Below, one piece after another: positions 7,836 through 16,373 of a stretch of 64,000 nt of DNA. Location of the stretch: NCBI RefSeq assembly GCF_003604195.1, contig NZ_QXGR01000014.1:37673-101672 (forward strand), written 5' to 3'. The stretch is from Simplicispira lacusdiani. Lineage in GTDB: Bacteria; Pseudomonadota; Gammaproteobacteria; Burkholderiales; Burkholderiaceae_C. Position 1 is the first letter of the stretch, and the number at the start of each line of letters is the position of its first letter. Position numbers and translations under genes: made by a program. A model generated the notes under the pieces. The model made no database searches, was not told where the DNA came from, and worked only from the letters and a program-made list of their open reading frames with translations.

Positions 7836-9025
7836 GCTTCGCCTTTCCAACTTAGAAAAGGTTTAAGTCGGTCATCGACGAAGTGATTTGGCCGCCATCC
7901 TTTCATGAATCGGTCTAATAGAAAGGCGTCTGCAGCGCCGGAAACCATGCCTCCGGTTGGATCGACGTAGCCGGTTCCAAGTGAGAACAGATAGCGAAGT
8001 GCCTTGACTGGCGCCTTGTCGGCCCATGTGTCTGCCTTCAAAGCTTCGATGTACTGGCTGATCAGCTTCTGATCCGGATTTGTTTTCGTCAACCAAGCTT
8101 TGAACTTGTGTGCTTTGTCCAAGACCTTCAAGAACTCAGCAAATGATCGTTCTCCGCTGTCGATGACCTCTCGAATGCTTGGGTAGTCGGCAAGAACAAG
8201 TTCCGAGAATTGCTCCCGTGTTTCACGATTTCGGTCTGCGCGTTCGAACAAGTGCGCTTGCCTCCACCGAACCAGCGCCGAATTTGCAGTTGTCGTAATG
8301 AAATCTCCCCCGTAGAACGCTGCCAAGTGCATGTCCGCTCGCGACCACAAGATGAGATTGAGCAACGCGGCTGGCGTCAGCGGCTCAAGCACAGGATTCA
8401 TACTCGCCCTGCGCTTGTTGACCGCTGCGAAGTCAACATTGGTAAACAGAAAATAGCCTAGGTCGCTGAGGACATAGTCAGCCTCAAGACTGTCTCCCGC
8501 GTCGTATCCGCCAGGTACTACGGCGAGTCCTGCACGCAGGAGCCCTTTCAGGGTCGCGCGATCTTTCGCATCCATGCGAGCTGCATTTGGGATGCCGCCC
8601 TTTACATAGTCATCTTTCTCCAAGCTCTTCAAAGGAACTAGATCGACAAAAGCTTGCGCTTGAGCCTTCGCCTTAAGTGCGTCGAGGCCGCTTTTGCGCA
8701 AACTGATCTCGATCCGTTCTGCCCGGTTCCTTCCGCGCACTTCCTCGTTGCCAATCAGCGTGATTGCGCCGAAATCATGCGCCTGAAATACGCCATGCGA
8801 GTGCGTAATGGTGGCTAAGGTCTCCTCACAATGCACAGCCTGTAGGCGCTTCTCTTTCACAAGCGCCAAGATTTCGCTAAGGCTGCCGTCTCGCGCAAAC
8901 GAAACCAGTGTTCCATGCCCGACAACGATGCGAGTGTTTTGGTAGAAGAGAAGCGCCTCCGCGATGGCGCCCAGCGTAATGTTTCCAGCGTCCTCGCTAC
9001 TCCTAAGTACGATGCTTTCGAACAA
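7832..9025 (-). CDS. Hypothetical protein, 397 aa, partner of the PD-(D/E)XK-like protein
   Basis: I do not recognise a named domain. The protein is soluble and mixed alpha/beta. It opens with a strand/helix (MFESIVLRSS, GAIAEALLFYQNTRIVVGHGTLVSF) and closes with a distinct GTGYVDPTGGMVSGAADAFLLDRFMKGWRPNHFVDD region. No transmembrane helix or signal is seen. The start is TTG, supported by a strong GGAGGGAT ribosome site about 9 bases upstream. It is translationally coupled to the next gene by an ATGA overlap. Base composition is well below that of the neighbours. The pair looks like a small acquired cassette; a defence-type role is one hypothesis only. Confidence 0.7.
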   Translation of the reverse strand: MFESIVLRSSEDAGNITLGAIAEALLFYQNTRIVVGHGTLVSFARDGSLSEILALVKEKRLQAVHCEETLATITHSHGVFQAHDFGAITLIGNEEVRGRNRAERIEISLRKSGLDALKAKAQAQAFVDLVPLKSLEKDDYVKGGIPNAARMDAKDRATLKGLLRAGLAVVPGGYDAGDSLEADYVLSDLGYFLFTNVDFAAVNKRRASMNPVLEPLTPAALLNLILWSRADMHLAAFYGGDFITTTANSALVRWRQAHLFERADRNRETREQFSELVLADYPSIREVIDSGERSFAEFLKVLDKAHKFKAWLTKTNPDQKLISQYIEALKADTWADKAPVKALRYLFSLGTGYVDPTGGMVSGAADAFLLDRFMKGWRPNHFVDDRLKPFLSWKGEA

Positions 9026-9379
9026 GCTCCGATCCCTCCAGATTGGTTTTCATCATTCGCCGTGACCTCAACGGTCGGTGCAGTCACTTGTGTACGGTTG
9101 CCACCGCAGGCTTGCTCGCAAACTGCGTCCATTCCATTCATTCAGACCTGCCAGTCACGCTCGCGAGCGGAAGGACCACAACGGGCAGAAACCAGTTGCC
9201 TCTCGATGACTGCCGATCCTCAGCCTGTCTCGACCGCACTTGCCGCCCATGCCGCATCGAGCAGGATTTTGCTCTCGTATTGATAGCTTCTAGCGCTTAT
9301 TAAATAAGCGCTGCGGCCGGTTTTTGCTCAGGATGCGGCAATGCGATGAGCCCCAGCCGGCAAGCCGCCGCCCCCGCCC
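9026..9379. other. 354-base intergenic region: cassette 5' side, repeat, ppsR 3' side
   Basis: Contains the ribosome site of the TTG-started gene at 9026-9039, presumably its promoter (no clear hexamers seen), and an intergenic repeat at 9292-9312. No gene is supported; small frames here have no ribosome site or recognisable product. Confidence 0.55.
9292..9312. repeat. Comamonadaceae-type intergenic repeat, perfect palindrome
   Basis: Arms AGCGCTTATT and AATAAGCGCT are exact inverted copies around one central A; TGATAGCTTCT precedes them. This is the cleanest copy of the family in the window and marks the upstream side of the low-GC cassette. Confidence 0.85.
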
Positions 9380-10201
9380 TCAGTACACCAACCGCTCCGG
9401 CCGGATCTCCTGCAGGATGGTCGTGGCGATTTCCTCGATGGACTTGGTGGTGGACGACAGCCAGCGGATGCCCGCGCGGCGCATCATGGCCTCGGCCTCG
9501 GCCACCTCGTGGCGGCAGTTCTGCAGGCTGGCGTAGCGTGAGTCGGGGCGGCGTTCGCTGCGGATCTCGGACAGGCGCTCGGGGCTGATGGTCAGGCCGA
9601 AAATCTTCTTGCGGTGCGGCACCAGCGCGGGCGGGAGCTGGCGGCGTTCGAAGTCCTCGGGGATCAGCGGGTAGTTGGCGGCCTTCAGGCCGTGCTGCAT
9701 GGCCAGGTACAGGCTGGTGGGGGTCTTGCCGCTGCGGCTCACGCCCACCAGGATCACATCGGCGCCTTCGAGATCGTGGTGCGTCTGCCCGTCATCGTGG
9801 GCCAGGCTGAAGTTGATGGCCTCGATGCGGTCGTGGTACTCCTTGCTCTTGCTGATGTCCGAGAAGCGCCCTACGCGGTGGTGTGATTTGATGCCCAGCT
9901 CCATCTCCAGCGGGTGCACGAAGGTGCCGAACATGTCCAGCAGCATGCCCTTGCAGCCTTCCTGGATGACCTTGAGCACCTCCATGTTCACCAGCGTGGT
10001 GAAGACGATGCACTTGCGCCCCTCCAGCTCGGCCGTGTGGTTGATCTGGCGCACGGCCTGGTGCGCCTTGTCCACGGTGTCGATGAAGGGCAGGCGCACA
10101 TGCCTGGGCACCATTTCAAACTGTGCCAGGATGGCGTTGCCAAAGGTTTCGGCGGTGATGCCGGTGCCGTCGGAGACAAAAAATACGGTGCGCGAGTGCA
10201 T
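9380..10201 (-). CDS. ppsR: PEP synthase regulatory protein (bifunctional kinase/pyrophosphorylase)
   Basis: A 273-aa DUF299/PSRP protein. It starts MHSRTVFFVSDGTGITAETFG, the family signature, and carries the P-loop GVSRSGKT at 153-160 followed by PTSLYLA. Family members inactivate PEP synthase by ADP-dependent phosphorylation of a conserved Thr next to the catalytic His, and reactivate it by Pi-dependent dephosphorylation. It is divergent from ppsA, its expected target, across a 192-base region. A much longer frame continues upstream but runs antisense through ppsA; the start at 10201 gives the normal family length. Confidence 0.95.
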   Translation of the reverse strand: MHSRTVFFVSDGTGITAETFGNAILAQFEMVPRHVRLPFIDTVDKAHQAVRQINHTAELEGRKCIVFTTLVNMEVLKVIQEGCKGMLLDMFGTFVHPLEMELGIKSHHRVGRFSDISKSKEYHDRIEAINFSLAHDDGQTHHDLEGADVILVGVSRSGKTPTSLYLAMQHGLKAANYPLIPEDFERRQLPPALVPHRKKIFGLTISPERLSEIRSERRPDSRYASLQNCRHEVAEAEAMMRRAGIRWLSSTTKSIEEIATTILQEIRPERLVY

Positions 10202-10246
10202 GGAGGCCCTTTTTAAAGCGTCAGCCCGTTGCCAGAAGCCCGGGCC

Positions 10247-10252
10247 TACAAT
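10247..10252 (+). promoter_or_regulatory. Candidate -10 box of ppsA
   Basis: TACAAT in the ppsR-ppsA divergent region, about 140 bases before the ppsA ATG. No good -35 box at normal spacing is visible, so this is tentative. The same CCTACAAT context appears before surE and near the start of yfgM. Confidence 0.35.
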
Positions 10253-10393
10253 TGCGCCCATTATCCGAATTCTCACCATGCGCGCCGCTGGCCTACAACC
10301 ACAACGACAAAGCCGAGCCCCGCGCGTGGATGCCCGCCCATTGCTCCTTATGGGCATGGGCGCAGACCCAGTTTCAACTTCTGGAGCTTTCCC

Positions 10394-12784
10394 ATGTCTG
10401 CACTCTTCAACGCGACCGCCCTGGTCGTTCCGTTTGAAAACCTGAGAATGACCGACGTCGAGGTCGTTGGCGGCAAGAACGCCAGCCTCGGCGAGATGAT
10501 CTCGCAGCTGCCCCAGGGCGTGCGCGTGCCCACGGGCTTCGCCACCACGGCCCATGCCTTCCGCGAATTCCTGGCCTACGACGGCCTGGCCGACAAGATC
10601 AGCGCCAAGCTGGCCGCCCTCGACACCGAGGACGTACGCGCGCTGGCGCAGGTGGGCGCCGAGATTCGTGCCCTGGTGGAGGCTCAGCCTTTCCCGGCCG
10701 ATCTGGAAAAAGCCATCCGCGAGGAATTCGCGCGCCTGTCGGCGGGCAATCCGCATGCCAGCTTCGCCGTGCGCTCGTCCGCCACGGCGGAAGACCTGCC
10801 CGACGCGTCCTTCGCCGGCCAGCAGGAAACCTTCCTGAACGTGCATGGCGCCGACGAGGTGCTGCACAAGATGAAGGAGGTGTTTGCCTCCCTCTACAAC
10901 GACCGCGCCATCAGCTACCGCGTGCACAAGGGCTTCGCCCACGACGTGGTGGCCCTGTCGGCCGGCGTGCAGCGCATGGTGCGCTCCGACCTGGGCACGG
11001 CCGGCGTGATGTTCACCATCGACACCGAATCGGGCTTTGAAGACGTGGTGTTCATCACCAGCAGCTACGGCCTGGGCGAGACGGTGGTGCAGGGCGCCGT
11101 GAACCCCGACGAGTTTTACGTGCACAAGCCCATGCTCAAGGCCGGCAAGCAGGCCGTGATCCGCCGCAACCTGGGCAGCAAGCTGGTCCAGATGGTGTTC
11201 TCCACGCCCGACGAGAAGAAGGCCACCGGCAAGCTGGTCAAGACCACCGACGTGCCCACCGAGTTGCGCAACCGCTATTCGCTCACCGACGCCGACGTGC
11301 AGCAGCTGGCGCAGTACGCGCTGGTGATCGAGCAGCACTACGGCCGCCCCATGGACATCGAATGGGGCAAGGACGGCGAGGACGGCCTGCTCTACATCCT
11401 GCAGGCCCGCCCCGAGACCGTGAAGAGCCAGGTCCAGGGCCAGGCCGAGCTGCGCTACAAGCTCAAGGGCACGGGCACGGTGCTGGCCGAGGGCCGCGCC
11501 ATCGGCCAGAAGATCGGCACCGGCCCGGTGCGCCTGGTGCACAACATTTCCGAGATGGACAAGGTGCAGCCCGGCGACGTGCTCGTCACCGACATGACCG
11601 ACCCGAACTGGGAGCCCGTGATGAAGCGCGCCAGCGCCATCGTCACGAACCGGGGCGGGCGCACCTGCCACGCCGCCATCATCGCGCGCGAGCTGGGCAT
11701 CCCGGCCGTGGTGGGCTGCGGCAACGCCACCGACAAGCTGCTGGACGGCACCCTGGTCACCGTGAGCTGCGCCGAAGGCGACACCGGCCGCATCTACGAC
11801 GGCCTGCTGGAAACCGAGGTCACCGAGGTGCAGCGCGGCACCATGCCGCCCATCCAGACCAAGATCATGATGAACGTGGGCAACCCGCAGCTCGCGTTCG
11901 ACTTTGCCCAGCTGCCCAACGAGGGCGTGGGCCTGGCGCGGCTGGAGTTCATCATCAACAACAACATCGGCGTGCACCCCAAGGCCATCCTGGACTACCC
12001 GGCGGTGGATGCCGACCTGAAGAAGGCCGTGGAATCCGTGGCGCGCGGCCATGCCTCGCCCCGTGCCTTCTACGTGGACAAGGTGGCCGAGGGCGTGGCC
12101 ACCATCGCGGCGGCCTTCTGGCCCAAGCCGGTCATCGTGCGCCTGTCGGACTTCAAGTCCAATGAATACCGCAAGCTCATCGGCGGCAGCCGCTACGAGC
12201 CCGAGGAAGAAAACCCCATGCTGGGCTTCCGTGGCGCGGCGCGCTATGTGAGCGCGGACTTCGGCGAGGCCTTCGCCATGGAGTGCGAGGCGCTCAAGCG
12301 CGTGCGCAACGACATGGGCCTGACCAACGTGCAGGTGATGGTGCCCTTCGTGCGCACGCTGGGCCAGGCCGAGCGCGTGACGCAGCTGCTGGCGCAGCAT
12401 GGCCTCAAGCGCGGCGAGAACGAGCTCAAGCTCATCATGATGTGCGAGATCCCGAGCAACGCCATCCTGGCCGAGCGCTTCCTGGAGTTCTTCGACGGCT
12501 TCTCCATCGGCTCGAACGACCTGACCCAGCTCACCCTGGGCCTGGACCGCGACTCGGGCCTGGAGCTGCTGGCGCAGGACTTCGACGAGCGCGACCCGGC
12601 CGTCGAGGCGCTGATCCACCTGGCCATCAAGGCCTGCCGCGCGCAGGGCAAGTACATCGGCATCTGCGGCCAGGGCCCCAGCGACCACCCCGACTTCGCC
12701 CAGTGGCTGGCCAAGGAAGGCATCACTTCCATCTCGCTCAACCCGGACAGCGTGATCGCCACCTGGCAGCAACTGGCGGGCTGA
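10394..12784 (+). CDS. ppsA: Phosphoenolpyruvate synthase (pyruvate, water dikinase)
   Basis: A 796-aa enzyme of normal family length. It makes PEP from pyruvate, ATP and water for gluconeogenesis. The N-terminal ATP-grasp domain (VVGGKNASLGEM, SFAVRSSATAEDLPDASFAGQQETFLNV) is followed by the swivelling phosphohistidine domain with GGRTCHAAIIARELGIPAVVG, in which His426 is catalytic and the preceding Thr is the regulatory phosphosite. A C-terminal PEP/pyruvate barrel contains GSNDLTQLTLGLDRDSG and ICGQGPSDHPDF. The ATG has a GGAG ribosome site about 8 bases upstream. The gene is divergent from its regulator ppsR. Confidence 0.97.
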   Translation: MSALFNATALVVPFENLRMTDVEVVGGKNASLGEMISQLPQGVRVPTGFATTAHAFREFLAYDGLADKISAKLAALDTEDVRALAQVGAEIRALVEAQPFPADLEKAIREEFARLSAGNPHASFAVRSSATAEDLPDASFAGQQETFLNVHGADEVLHKMKEVFASLYNDRAISYRVHKGFAHDVVALSAGVQRMVRSDLGTAGVMFTIDTESGFEDVVFITSSYGLGETVVQGAVNPDEFYVHKPMLKAGKQAVIRRNLGSKLVQMVFSTPDEKKATGKLVKTTDVPTELRNRYSLTDADVQQLAQYALVIEQHYGRPMDIEWGKDGEDGLLYILQARPETVKSQVQGQAELRYKLKGTGTVLAEGRAIGQKIGTGPVRLVHNISEMDKVQPGDVLVTDMTDPNWEPVMKRASAIVTNRGGRTCHAAIIARELGIPAVVGCGNATDKLLDGTLVTVSCAEGDTGRIYDGLLETEVTEVQRGTMPPIQTKIMMNVGNPQLAFDFAQLPNEGVGLARLEFIINNNIGVHPKAILDYPAVDADLKKAVESVARGHASPRAFYVDKVAEGVATIAAAFWPKPVIVRLSDFKSNEYRKLIGGSRYEPEEENPMLGFRGAARYVSADFGEAFAMECEALKRVRNDMGLTNVQVMVPFVRTLGQAERVTQLLAQHGLKRGENELKLIMMCEIPSNAILAERFLEFFDGFSIGSNDLTQLTLGLDRDSGLELLAQDFDERDPAVEALIHLAIKACRAQGKYIGICGQGPSDHPDFAQWLAKEGITSISLNPDSVIATWQQLAG

Positions 12785-12811
12785 CGCCCAGGCACCGCAC
12801 CCACGCCCGCC

Positions 12812-13132
12812 ATGCAGCCGCAGCAGCCCTCCGCGCCGGAAATGGCGGGGCCGTTCCCGCCGGACCTGCACGATGTGCGCCACCTCTGGCTCAAGGCGGG
12901 CCTGCTGCTGGCGTGGGCGCTGGTGTCCTTCGTCGCCATGTACTTCGCCCGTGACCTGGAGTCGCTCGTGGTGGGCTCCTGGCCCGTGGGCTACTGGGTG
13001 GCCGCGCAGGGCGGGGTGCTGGTGTTCATCGCCATCGTGGTGATCTACTGCTGGGCGATGAACCGTTTCGAGCGGCAGGACGCGGAGCGCGCCGCCGCCG
13101 CGAAGGCGGAGACCGCGCGTCACGATGGCTGA
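12812..13132 (+). CDS. DUF4212 small subunit of sodium/substrate symporter
   Basis: A 106-aa membrane protein with two hydrophobic helices (about residues 29-47 and 60-82) and a charged C-terminal tail. It matches the DUF4212 family, found immediately upstream of VC_2705-type sodium:solute symporters. The reading frame overlaps the large subunit by 8 bases, which suggests coupled synthesis. It is presumed to assemble with that transporter; its own function is unknown. Confidence 0.85.
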   Translation: MQPQQPSAPEMAGPFPPDLHDVRHLWLKAGLLLAWALVSFVAMYFARDLESLVVGSWPVGYWVAAQGGVLVFIAIVVIYCWAMNRFERQDAERAAAAKAETARHDG

Positions 13133-15218
13133 GCACGGCAAGGCCGGCACCGACCGGTCCTATCTCTGGCGCCTGCACCGCATCCTGGCGCTGTACGTTG
13201 CGGGGCTGCTGGCCTTCCTGCTGCTGATGACCTGGGCCGAAAGCCAGGGGCTGTCGCGCCACTGGATCGGGCCGATCTTCCTGTTCCTCTCCGTCATGGT
13301 CTATGCCGGCATCGGCGTCTACGGCCGAACGACGGACGCCGAGGAATACTACGTGGCGGGCCGCCGCATCCCGCCCATGTACAACGGCATGGCTTCCGCC
13401 GCCGACTGGATGAGCGCGGCCTCGTTCATCAGCCTCTCCGGCGCGCTGTACCTGCAGGGCTTCTCGGGCACGCCGGGCCACGCGGGCGGCCTGGCCTACC
13501 TGCTGGGCTGGACCGGGGGCTTCTGCCTGGTGGCCATCCTGGTGGCGCCGCACCTGCGCGCCATGGGCCTCTACACCGTGCCCGATTTCTTCCATGTGCG
13601 CTTCGGCGGGCGCTGGCCGCGCGTCATCGCCGCGCTGGCGGCCGTGGTGTGCTCGTTCATCTACGTGGTGGCGCAGATCTACGGCGTGGGCCTGATCGCC
13701 TCGCGCCTGACCGGCGTGCAGTTCGAGATCGGCATCATGCTGGGCCTGGGCGGCGTGCTGCTGTGCTCCTTCCTGGGGGGCATGCGCGCCATCACCTGGA
13801 CGCAGGTGGCGCAGTACGTGGTGGTGCTGCTGGCCTTCCTGATTCCGGTGTCGTGGCTGGCCTACAAGCAGCTGGGCAACCCGGTCGCGCCCTTCATCTA
13901 CGGCAAGCAGGTGGGCAAAATCGCCGATCTGGAGGCGCAGTTGCTGGCCTCGCCCGCCGAATACCAGGTGGTGGCCGCCTACCTGGAGCGCGCGCGCGAC
14001 TACGAGGCGCGGCTGCAGAACGTGGAGGCGGCGCTGGAGGACGAGCGCATGGCGATCCAGGACAAGATCCGCCGCCTGCGCGCGCAGAACGTTGATGTCG
14101 GCCTCATCGTCGCCGCCAGCCGCGAACTGGCCGCGCTGCCGCGCGACGCCGAGGCGGCGCGCGAGCGCTGGACGCGTCAGATGCACGAGAACTACGCCCG
14201 TGCCCAGCCCCTGGGCGGCCTGCCGCCGCACAGCCATGCCTTCGCCGGCTACCCCGACGGCACGCCCGAGGAGCAGCAGAGCTACACCGAAACGCGGCGC
14301 AATTTCCTGGCCCTGATGTTCTGCCTGATGGTGGGCACGGCCGGGCTGCCGCACCTGCTCACGCGCTACTACACCTCGCCCACCGTGGCGGGCGCGCGCG
14401 CCTCGGTGGCCTGGTCGCTGTTCTTCATCGCGCTGCTGTACCTCAGCGCGCCCGCCCTGGCCGTGCTGGTGAAGTTCGAGGTCATGAACAACCTGGTGGG
14501 CAGCAGCTTCGACCAGTTGCCCAACTGGATCGCGCAGTGGTCGCGGGTCGATGCCTCGCTGCTGTCCATCGAGGATGTCAATGGCGACGGCATCGTGCAG
14601 TTCGGCGAGATCCGCCTGGGGGCCGACCTCATCATGCTGGCCACGCCCGAGCTGGGCGGCCTGCCCTACGTGGTCTCGGGTCTGGTGGCGGCGGGCGGGC
14701 TGGCGGCGGCGCTGTCCACCGCCGACGGCCTGCTGCTGACCATCAGCAACGCGCTGGTGCGCGACCTGTATTTCCAGGACCGGCCCCGCAACGCCTCGCC
14801 CGAGCAGCGCGTGATTCTGACCAAGTTCACCCTGCTGGCCGTGGCGCTGGCGGCGGCCTTCGTGGCGGCGCTCAAGCCATCCGACATCCTGCCGCTGGTG
14901 ACGGCGTCGTTCTCGCTGGCGGGCTCGGCCTTCGTTCCGGTGATGGTGCTGGGCATCTTCTGGCGCGGCACCACGCGCCAGGGGGCGGTGGCCGGCATGC
15001 TCTGCGGGCTGGGCGTGGCCATGTACTACATGCTCTCGCATGTGCCGGGCCTGCGCGCCGCGCTGCCGCCGTGGCTGCTGGCCGATGGCCTGTGGTTCGG
15101 CATCCAGCCGATCTCGGCCGGTGTCTTCGGCGTGCCCGCCGGGCTGGTCTCGGCCGGGCTGGTGAGCTGGCTGACCCGGCCGGCGCCGCCCCAGCCGGTG
15201 ATCCGTTCCGAAATCTGA
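13125..15218 (+). CDS. Sodium:solute symporter, VC_2705-type, with helical insertion and EF-hand loop
   Basis: A 697-aa SSS-family transporter, likely for short-chain carboxylates (the family includes acetate permease ActP; the substrate is inference). Core motifs are present: YYVAGRRIPPMYNGMASAADWMSAASFISLSG and GLYTVPDFFHVRFG. Two extra segments stand out. Residues about 259-385 are a hydrophilic, mostly helical insertion (LEAQLLAS.. to ..YTETRRNF) between membrane helices. Residues 484-495 (DVNGDGIVQFGE) match a canonical EF-hand calcium loop, with D1, N3, D5, Q9 and E12. It follows ppsA and the DUF4212 subunit on the same strand, consistent with gluconeogenic growth on organic acids. Confidence 0.9.
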   Translation: MAEHGKAGTDRSYLWRLHRILALYVAGLLAFLLLMTWAESQGLSRHWIGPIFLFLSVMVYAGIGVYGRTTDAEEYYVAGRRIPPMYNGMASAADWMSAASFISLSGALYLQGFSGTPGHAGGLAYLLGWTGGFCLVAILVAPHLRAMGLYTVPDFFHVRFGGRWPRVIAALAAVVCSFIYVVAQIYGVGLIASRLTGVQFEIGIMLGLGGVLLCSFLGGMRAITWTQVAQYVVVLLAFLIPVSWLAYKQLGNPVAPFIYGKQVGKIADLEAQLLASPAEYQVVAAYLERARDYEARLQNVEAALEDERMAIQDKIRRLRAQNVDVGLIVAASRELAALPRDAEAARERWTRQMHENYARAQPLGGLPPHSHAFAGYPDGTPEEQQSYTETRRNFLALMFCLMVGTAGLPHLLTRYYTSPTVAGARASVAWSLFFIALLYLSAPALAVLVKFEVMNNLVGSSFDQLPNWIAQWSRVDASLLSIEDVNGDGIVQFGEIRLGADLIMLATPELGGLPYVVSGLVAAGGLAAALSTADGLLLTISNALVRDLYFQDRPRNASPEQRVILTKFTLLAVALAAAFVAALKPSDILPLVTASFSLAGSAFVPVMVLGIFWRGTTRQGAVAGMLCGLGVAMYYMLSHVPGLRAALPPWLLADGLWFGIQPISAGVFGVPAGLVSAGLVSWLTRPAPPQPVIRSEI

Positions 15219-15254
15219 CCTCCGGCCGCCGCCGCGGCGCGTATGGAAAACCCC

Positions 15255-15290
15255 GGTTCACAGATGGTTGCATATCTGTCAATCTGAACC
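15255..15290. repeat. Intergenic hairpin
   Basis: Inner stem ACAGAT/ATCTGT with an 8-base loop, and outer stem GGTTC/GAACC separated from it by 6 unpaired bases on the 3' side. No U-run follows, so it is not a standard terminator. It lies between the symporter and the downstream small gene and could be a regulatory structure or protein site. Confidence 0.4.
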
Positions 15291-15356
15291 GAACGGTTGA
15301 TACGGAAACGCCTGCCCGCCTGCCCGGGCCGCGCAGGCGGGGCCGCAAAGGAACAA

Positions 15357-15830
15357 ATGCTACTTGTCAAAACCCAGGCGGGGCTCGATTCCCTGAAGGA
15401 TCGCCAAGGCGTTCTCACGCAGCGCCAGCGTTCGGCGTTCATCCTGTTCGACGGCAAGCGCACCGCCGAGCAGGTGTTGGCCGCGACGGCGGCGATGGGC
15501 ATCACCCAGGACGACGTGCAGACCATGATCGACCAGGGCCTGCTCGCACCTCCTCCCGGTGCCGCCGGGGCGGCCGGCGCTGCCGTGGCCTCGGCGGAGC
15601 CCGAGGCGTCCGGCACCCAGGGCAGCGGGCGCTCGGCCCAGGAGCGCTACCAGGAGGCCTATCCCATCGCCACCGAACTCACGGCCGACCTGGGGCTGCG
15701 CGGTTTCCGCCTCAACCTGGCCATCGAGGGCGCCGGCAGCTTCGACCAGCTGGCGGCCCTGGCCCCCAAGATCCGCGAGGCCGTGGGCGACGCCAAGTAC
15801 GCGCGCCTGGACGTGGCGCTGTTTGGCTGA
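15357..15830 (+). CDS. Conserved hypothetical protein, 157 aa
   Basis: I recognise no named domain. The N-terminal 65 residues (LLVKTQAGLDSLKDRQGVLTQRQRSAFILFDGKRTAEQVL) look like a small helical, possibly winged-helix-like region. An Ala/Gly/Pro-rich linker (about 65-95) follows, then a C-terminal helical part (ERYQEAYPIATELTADLGLRGFRLNLAIEGAGSFDQL). It is soluble, with no signal peptide. The ATG at 15357 has an AAAGGAA ribosome site; an upstream in-frame start would add an unlikely Arg/Pro/Gly-rich leader. A strong hairpin terminator follows 17 bases after the stop. Confidence 0.7.
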   Translation: MLLVKTQAGLDSLKDRQGVLTQRQRSAFILFDGKRTAEQVLAATAAMGITQDDVQTMIDQGLLAPPPGAAGAAGAAVASAEPEASGTQGSGRSAQERYQEAYPIATELTADLGLRGFRLNLAIEGAGSFDQLAALAPKIREAVGDAKYARLDVALFG

Positions 15831-15846
15831 GCCTCCCTGCCCCGTT

Positions 15847-15884
15847 CCCATGAAAAAAGCGGCCGTGGCCGCTTTTTTCATGGG
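15847..15884. terminator. Bidirectional rho-independent terminator
   Basis: A perfect 18-base inverted repeat (CCCATGAAAAAAGCGGCC and its complement) around a 2-base centre. It gives a GC-rich stem with flanking A6/T6 runs, so it works in both directions. It separates the convergent 157-aa gene and the FKBP gene. Confidence 0.92.
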
Positions 15885-15898
15885 TGGGGAAGGGCGCC

Positions 15899-16258
15899 TC
15901 AGCGGCCGACCTTGAGCAGTTCGACGTCGAACTTCAGCGTGGCATTGGGGGGGATCACGCCGCCGGCGCCGCGTGCGCCATAGCCCAGGGCCGCCGGGAT
16001 GATGAGCGTGCGCTGGCCGCCCACCTTCATGCCTTGCACGCCTTCGTCCCAGCCCTTGATGACCATGCCGGCGCCCAGGCCGAAGACGAACGGGTCGTTG
16101 CGGTCACGGCTGGAATCGAACTTGGCACCCTGCACGCCATCGTTGTAGAGCCAGCCCGTGTAGTGCACGGTGACCTGGCTGCCGCGCGTGGCCTCGGCGC
16201 CTTCGCCGGTGGTGGTGTCCTCGTACTGCAGGCCCGATGCGGTGGTGGTGAGCGCCAT
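15899..16258 (-). CDS. FKBP-type peptidyl-prolyl cis-trans isomerase
   Basis: A 119-aa single-domain FKBP, cytoplasmic (no signal). Motifs include VTVHYTGWLYNDGVQGAKFDSSRDRNDPFVFGLGAGMVIKGWDEGVQGMKVGGQRTLIIP and a final GGVIPPNATLKFDVELL. These cover the usual active-site aromatic and Asp residues of the FKBP pocket. It folds or isomerises prolyl bonds; specific clients are unknown. It is a single gene between a bidirectional terminator and an intergenic repeat. Confidence 0.95.
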   Translation of the reverse strand: MALTTTASGLQYEDTTTGEGAEATRGSQVTVHYTGWLYNDGVQGAKFDSSRDRNDPFVFGLGAGMVIKGWDEGVQGMKVGGQRTLIIPAALGYGARGAGGVIPPNATLKFDVELLKVGR

Positions 16259-16278
16259 GGATGTTTCCTTGATTGTTT

Positions 16279-16326
16279 GCTATATAAATAATAGCTTCAG
16301 GCGCTTTGTGGATGAGCGCTAGAGGC
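16279..16326. repeat. Comamonadaceae-type intergenic repeat
   Basis: GCTAT and ATAGC arms around an AT-rich loop, followed by GGCGCTTTGTGGATGAGCGCTAGAGGC. It lies directly upstream of the FKBP start and could overlap its promoter. Confidence 0.7.
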
Positions 16327-16373
16327 TTTTTGCTGTGAATCACGGTGCCGCCGCTGCGGCACCGGCGACGGGT

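Noticed and set aside
6822..9379. Insertion sequence or integrase flanking the low-GC cassette
   Set aside because: No transposase or integrase frame, no tRNA and no clear target-site duplication were seen; only the intergenic repeats flank it.
10202..13150. Upstream continuation of the ppsR frame
   Set aside because: Runs antisense through ppsA with His/Ala/Gly-rich nonsense; PSRP proteins start at the MHSRTVFFVSDG methionine.
13026..15041. 671-aa minus-strand frame opposite the symporter
   Set aside because: Composition typical of reverse-frame GC3 bias; no domain.
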